Shown here: positions 60,109-64,000 of the stretch, one piece after another
How positions within the stretch are numbered: position 1 is the stretch's first letter
Layout: every line of letters starts with the position of its first letter
DNA from: Micromonospora kangleipakensis
Lineage (GTDB): Bacteria > Actinomycetota > Actinomycetes > Mycobacteriales > Micromonosporaceae
NCBI RefSeq assembly: GCF_004217615.1
Contig: NZ_SHLD01000001.1
Span: 6,324,001 to 6,388,000, forward strand
DNA length: 64,000 bases
Reading direction: 5' to 3'
Translations under genes and position numbers: made by a program
The notes under the pieces: generated by a model
Seen by the model: the letters and a program-made list of their open reading frames with translations, nothing else
Databases searched by the model: none
What the model was told of the DNA's origin: nothing

Positions 60109-62154
60109 TCACCGGAGGTGGTGCTGGGGGGAAGCGAGGATCGTCCGCGCGACGGCGGCGATGGCCCCGTTGAACGTGGCGTCGACCTTCGCCGTCGCCG
60201 TGACCCCGGCGACGCCGAGGACCAGCGCCTTCTCCTTGGCGCTCAGCTTCTGGTGCACCAGCCGCTCGGCCAGCTCGTCCACGTACGCCCCGGCGGTGGC
60301 CGGCGGGCGCGCCACCAGCTTCTCCGGCGCCGGGTACGTGAACTGCTTGCGCCAGCCGCCGAGCAGGTCGCCGGCCTCGTTCCAGCCGTCGACCATCGTG
60401 CCGACCGAGGTCCAGGCGACGTAGACGTCCGCGTAGCCGTCCGGGGTGGGCTTGCCCATCGGATACTGGCCCAGCTCGCGCATCTTGTCCTGGATCTGCC
60501 GCAGGCCCTGCGCGTACGGGGTGCGCCGGTTGTCGCCCTGGAAGCCGGGCGACGCCTCCGGTCGGACGCCGAGGGTCCGGTAGGTGGCGGCCAGGTACTC
60601 CATCGGCCAGCGCACCTTCTGGCCCACCGCGGCCCAGAACTCCGACGAGCTGAAGAGCGTCATCAGCACCGGCTTGATCAGGCCCTTGTTCGCCGCGTAC
60701 GTCTTGGCCAGACGGTCCACCAGGGACTTCGGCGGGGTGTCCGAGACGAACCGGGTGGCGAGGCTGCGGGCCACGTACCGGGCGGTCGACGAGTGCAGCG
60801 CGATGTAGGTGAGGTACTGGTCGATCACCCGGTCGGCGGTCTTCGGGTCGGCCGAGCCGTTCGGGTGGCTGAAGCCGAGGATCTTCACCTTGCCGACGTA
60901 GTGCCGCTCGGGATGGAAGACGTACCTCCCGTCGGCGACGCCCCGGCCGGTCTGCAGCATCGCGGCCTGCCGGACGTCCTTCTCGGTGTACCCGCCGTCG
61001 ACACCGACCGAGTACAGCTCCAGGTTCTCCCGGGCCAGGTTCTCGTTGACCGCGTCCTTGCGGGATTCGACCTGGTTCAGGTAGAGCAGCAGTGCCGGGT
61101 GCTTGTTCGCGGCGATCAGCATCTCCGGGTAGCTGCCCAGGGCGTGGGCCCGGATGACGTCCCGGTCGAACGAGTTGCGGTAGACCTCCCCGCCGTCGAA
61201 GTCGGCGGCGACGTGCAGGAAGTCGTTCCAGAAGTCGACCATCACCTCGAAGAGCTGCCGGTCGGACCAGATCTGCCGGGCGATGGTGGCGTCGATCGTC
61301 TCCTTCTCCGGCTGGGCGCCCCGCTCGTTGAGCTGGTCCCGCTGGTCGCGCAGCTGCTGCGGGGTCAGCTTCAGGGTGGGCAGCTCGGCGAGCTTCAGCT
61401 CGGCCCTGGCCGGGGCGATCTTCTCCGGGTCGAGCTGCCGGCGCAGCCAGCCGTCGATGCCGAGCCGCTTGATGTCGGCCAGCACCTTCGGGGTGGCGCC
61501 GAAGGTGGCCCGGCTGGCCAGGTGCCGGACCGGGTCCTTGGCCAGCACGGTCTGCACGGTGACCCGGGTCGCCGCGGCGGCGGCCGCCGGACCGTCGAAG
61601 AGCCGGCCACCGCTCGGGGAGTTCCGCCTCATCGCCGCACCGGCCCGGGAGCCCATGTAGCTCTCGTTCTGCTCGGGGTAGGTGCGCACCGTGCTCGGCT
61701 GCTGCCCGCTGGGCCGGGCGGCGGTGCCGTCGGTGACCACGGTGCCGGTGGCGTCGCCGGCCACCGGGTCGTCGCGGAAGAGCCCGCGCACCTGGGGGGT
61801 CATGGCGAGGGCGGCCCCGCCGGCGACCACCGCCGCGCCGCCGAGCGCGGCGAGGGCCCGCCGCCGGCCGGTGCGGCGGCCGGGCTCGTCGTCATCGTCC
61901 AGGTTGGGCAGTCCCGCGCCGGACGCCGGGAGGTAACCCTGGCGGCCGAAGCCGTCCGGGCCGACCCACCGCGAGCCCTGCCCGGAAAGGGTCGTGGTGC
62001 CGCCGGGGTACCCGGCGGGTCCGCCGTAACCGGCGGCGGGGCCGTACGTCGTCGCGTGGTCCAGGTCGCGGTACCCGTCCGAGGTGGGGTGCTGTCGTCC
62101 GTCCCACCCGCGGTTGTCCCGGGGTCGACGCGGTGGCACGTTCTGGTCGGCCAT
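60109..62154 (-). CDS. DUF1800 family protein
   Basis: Protein of 681 residues, long because of a Gly/Tyr/Pro-rich N-terminus of about 90 residues. A membrane/Tat-like segment follows at about 95-118 (TGRRRALAALGGAAVVAGGA). The DUF1800 domain has RHLASRATFGATPKVLADI, FWNDFLHVAADFDGG, ENLARENLELYSVGVDGGYT and STARYVARSLATRFVSD. DUF1800/DUF1501 pairs are common in bacteria; function unknown. First gene of the overlapping five-gene run that continues to ApbE. Confidence 0.9.
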   Translation of the reverse strand: MADQNVPPRRPRDNRGWDGRQHPTSDGYRDLDHATTYGPAAGYGGPAGYPGGTTTLSGQGSRWVGPDGFGRQGYLPASGAGLPNLDDDDEPGRRTGRRRALAALGGAAVVAGGAALAMTPQVRGLFRDDPVAGDATGTVVTDGTAARPSGQQPSTVRTYPEQNESYMGSRAGAAMRRNSPSGGRLFDGPAAAAAATRVTVQTVLAKDPVRHLASRATFGATPKVLADIKRLGIDGWLRRQLDPEKIAPARAELKLAELPTLKLTPQQLRDQRDQLNERGAQPEKETIDATIARQIWSDRQLFEVMVDFWNDFLHVAADFDGGEVYRNSFDRDVIRAHALGSYPEMLIAANKHPALLLYLNQVESRKDAVNENLARENLELYSVGVDGGYTEKDVRQAAMLQTGRGVADGRYVFHPERHYVGKVKILGFSHPNGSADPKTADRVIDQYLTYIALHSSTARYVARSLATRFVSDTPPKSLVDRLAKTYAANKGLIKPVLMTLFSSSEFWAAVGQKVRWPMEYLAATYRTLGVRPEASPGFQGDNRRTPYAQGLRQIQDKMRELGQYPMGKPTPDGYADVYVAWTSVGTMVDGWNEAGDLLGGWRKQFTYPAPEKLVARPPATAGAYVDELAERLVHQKLSAKEKALVLGVAGVTATAKVDATFNGAIAAVARTILASPQHHLR

Positions 62155-62630
62155 GTACCAATCCCGTTTTCTTCGAGCGCCGGCACGCCTGCGATCGGGG
62201 AGGACATCAGGGGCGGCGACGGTTGCCGGAGGAGTTGCTACGGGAAAGTAGCCACGCGTTCCCGGGCGCTCAAGGCGGGCGGGAAGCGCTCGGCAGGGTA
62301 CTTAAGACAGTGCTCATGAGCCCGGCCGGACGGTCGGTCCGGCACCGTCCGGGCGGCGGCCTCCCCAGCAGGGCCGACATCGCCCCGGAACGGCGGGACG
62401 TAACGTTTTCGCCCGCCGTGGCGCTGTTACCGTCGTTCAACGCCACAGGCAGACTTAAGGCGCGGATAAGCCTGCGCTGAGCTCGTCCGACCGGAACGGC
62501 CGCCCGCCTGCGCCGAGCCGCCCGCGAGCCCTCGCCGGCCCGGCGAAAGTGGCAGCTGGAGCAGCGCGTGACCCGCCTCCGTTGCGGGTATGCCGCCGAA
62601 CCGCTGAAGCCGTGAGGGGAAGGCACCGCC
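62155..62630. other. divergent promoter region of DUF1800 and DUF3040
   Basis: 476 bases with no convincing gene. The DUF3040 start has GAGGGGAAGG upstream. A/T-richer blocks near 62240-62310 and 62440-62480 could hold promoters, but no clean -10/-35 pair stands out. Confidence 0.5.
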
Positions 62631-62888
62631 ATGCTCAGCAAAGAGGATCAGCGCAGGTTCGAGCAGATCACCCGCCAGCTCCGGGAGAGCGATCCGCAGT
62701 TCTTCGCCCGGCTCGACCATCGGGCGCGCGCCCGCCGGGGCCGGTACCTCATGCTGTTGACGATCGTGCTGTGGGCCTCACTGCCGGCGATGACCGTGCT
62801 GGCCGGGCGGCTGGCCGGCGCGATCTGCGCCGTGGTCCTGCTGGCGAACGCCGGCCTCATGTGGCGGTTCCGACGGCGTTGGCTCTGA
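62631..62888 (+). CDS. DUF3040 family small membrane protein
   Basis: Protein of 85 residues. Cytoplasmic start with LSKEDQRRFEQITRQLRESD, a family hallmark, followed by two membrane helices (YLMLLTIVLWASLPAMTVLA and AICAVVLLANAGLMW). DUF3040 proteins are small actinobacterial membrane proteins of unknown function. Well-placed ribosome binding site GAGGGGAAGG. Confidence 0.85.
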   Translation: MLSKEDQRRFEQITRQLRESDPQFFARLDHRARARRGRYLMLLTIVLWASLPAMTVLAGRLAGAICAVVLLANAGLMWRFRRRWL

Positions 62889-62900
62889 CCGCGCCGGCCG

Positions 62901-63935
62901 CTACCGCTCCGTGGGCGTCGCCTCGACAGGGCCGGCGGTGGTGGGCCGGTCCGAGCGCGGCCGGCCGAGGTCCCGGAAGGCCCGGCGCAGCCGTTCGACC
63001 AGCCCCGGGCCGCCGATGGCCGGCCCCGGCGGGCCGAGCTGGCGCAGCAGCAGGTCCGGGGCGGTCGCCAGGGTCGGTGGCCGGTCGGGCAGCGGCACCG
63101 GCGCCACCCAGAACCGGTCGACCGGGTCGGCCGACGACGCCGCGGGCAGCGCGCCGAGCACCCGCGCCGCGCCGGCCGCCGTGGGCCGCCCAGCCGGCGC
63201 GGGACCGGCCGCGGCCGGACCAGCCGGCCGGCTGTTCGCCGGTTCGGTGGCCGGACCGGAGCCTGCCGTGGTCACGTCGGACCCACCGGCCACCGTCTCG
63301 GGGGGCGTAGCGGTCGCGCCGGCGGCGGCGCGCAGCGTACGCAGCCGGTCGAGCAGCTCCGCGCGGCTACGGCCCCGCCAGTGCAGCAGCTGGAACGGGT
63401 CGGCGTCGAACGCCTCGGCGAGCAGGTAGAAGGTGGCCGCGAGGTGCTTGCACGGCACCGCGAAGTCGGGGCAGCCGCAGCGCTGGGCCAGCTCATCCAC
63501 GGTGGACGGGAAGAGCGGCGCGCCCGCCCTGGCGAACAGCTCCTCCAGCTCGGCCGGGAGGTCGCCGGCGAGCAGCCGGGCACTGAAGAACGCCTGCCCG
63601 GCGAGCTCCGCCTCGATGCGGGCCCACACCTGCGCCGGGTGGGCCGCCAGCTCGATCCGGACCGGGTACGGGTCGGGCCGGGAACCCTGCACGGCGGCGG
63701 TGACCACCCCGGGGGCGATGTCCAGCCGGAGCACCTGGCCGCGGCGCGCGTACGCCCGGCCCCGGGTGAGCCGGGTGCCGAGGGCGAAGGACTCCAGCAC
63801 CTCCAGGAACCGGCGGGACCACCAGGACTGTCCGATGGCGCCCCGGGTGCTGCGCGCCCGCAGCCCGCCCGCCACCCGCCGCGGCGGCCCGAACTCGGCG
63901 AACCGCCCGGCCCCGTTTCCGTCCGGCGTGCTCAC
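62901..63935 (-). CDS. SWIM zinc finger protein
   Basis: Protein of 344 residues with a SWIM zinc finger CGCPDFAVPCKHLAATFYLL at about 150-170 (Cys-X-Cys ... Cys-X-His). In actinobacteria this protein accompanies an SNF2-type helicase and likely acts with it on DNA. The C-terminal third is low complexity. The GTG start overlaps the stop of the upstream helicase gene (GAGTGAGC), so the two are translationally coupled. Confidence 0.9.
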   Translation of the reverse strand: MSTPDGNGAGRFAEFGPPRRVAGGLRARSTRGAIGQSWWSRRFLEVLESFALGTRLTRGRAYARRGQVLRLDIAPGVVTAAVQGSRPDPYPVRIELAAHPAQVWARIEAELAGQAFFSARLLAGDLPAELEELFARAGAPLFPSTVDELAQRCGCPDFAVPCKHLAATFYLLAEAFDADPFQLLHWRGRSRAELLDRLRTLRAAAGATATPPETVAGGSDVTTAGSGPATEPANSRPAGPAAAGPAPAGRPTAAGAARVLGALPAASSADPVDRFWVAPVPLPDRPPTLATAPDLLLRQLGPPGPAIGGPGLVERLRRAFRDLGRPRSDRPTTAGPVEATPTER

Positions 63936-64000
63936 TCCACCACCGCCCCGGACTCCAGGGCGAACAGCTCGCGCAGCGCGCCGGTGGAGAGCTCGGTGAC
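63932..64000 (-). CDS. SNF2-type helicase, C-terminal fragment at window end
   Basis: Only the last 22 residues are visible (VTELSTGALRELFALESGAV, then VE and stop), a typical end of the actinobacterial SNF2-related DEAD/DEAH helicase that precedes the SWIM gene. The rest of the gene lies beyond the window. Identification rests on this tail and the neighbour. Confidence 0.6.
   Translation of the reverse strand, partial: VTELSTGALRELFALESGAVVE

Noticed and set aside
60118..62319. Long plus-strand frame opposite DUF1800
   Set aside because: No recognisable domain, composition typical of an antisense shadow.

Overview
The window is high-GC (about 73 %) actinobacterial chromosome, most likely a Micromonosporaceae (Micromonospora-like) genome. 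Support comes from the gene order glnA1 - glnE - glnA2 - panB (known from many Actinomycetota), DUF4191/RDD neighbours of glnA1, two MptB-type polyprenol-phosphomannose mannosyltransferases, an F420-dependent NADP reductase, a lysine/alanine-rich H1-like protein, an actinobacterial class A RNase P RNA, frequent GTG starts and many ATGA/GTGA stop-start overlaps. No tRNA, rRNA operon or CRISPR array was seen.

Layout. 1-4.6 kb: a truncated LuxR/MalT-like ATPase regulator, a small conserved protein, DUF4191 and RDD membrane proteins. 4.7-23.9 kb: nitrogen and cofactor block with glnA1 (two tandem GlnR-type boxes), an SRPBCC/ArsR pair, the mannosyltransferases, glnE, a GATase1 protein, an S66 LD-carboxypeptidase, a small exported protein, a VOC/WYL pair, DUF350, glnA2 (with a GlnR-like box facing nadE), nadE and panB. 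24-32.8 kb: F420 reductase, RNB ribonuclease, H1-like protein, M48 protease, a PadR/membrane pair and a CDF exporter with a divergent ArsR/SmtB regulator.

32.9-42.8 kb looks like an accessory island: redox enzymes (two MDR dehydrogenases, SDR, AKR), a Bcr/CflA exporter with a divergent MarR regulator, gene remnants, and two TA-targeted mobile elements back to back. One is an IS630. The other is a TnpB gene enclosed by IS630-like terminal inverted repeats. The right end of the island is the RNase P RNA gene (minus strand).

43.3-64 kb: a SigE-type sigma factor that has lost region 2 with its membrane partner, TauE/SafE, an MFS/MarR pair with a clear double operator, an SSS-family carboxylate symporter with its DUF3311 partner, an RNase H/phosphatase - zinc ribbon - Nif3 set, a flavoprotein with an XRE-TPR regulator, a prim-pol domain protein, and a tightly overlapping five-gene run DUF1800 - DUF1501 - ferric-reductase-like flavoprotein - FMN-binding protein - ApbE that looks like an extracytoplasmic flavin electron-transfer unit. 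DUF3040, SWIM and SNF2 helicase genes close the window.

A recurrent oddity is internal damage in otherwise conserved genes. A VOC gene carries a small deletion plus inversion, the M48 gene is frameshifted near its start, the SigE sigma factor lacks region 2, and ApbE lacks its catalytic middle. These may be real decay or assembly/amplification artefacts; read data would decide.
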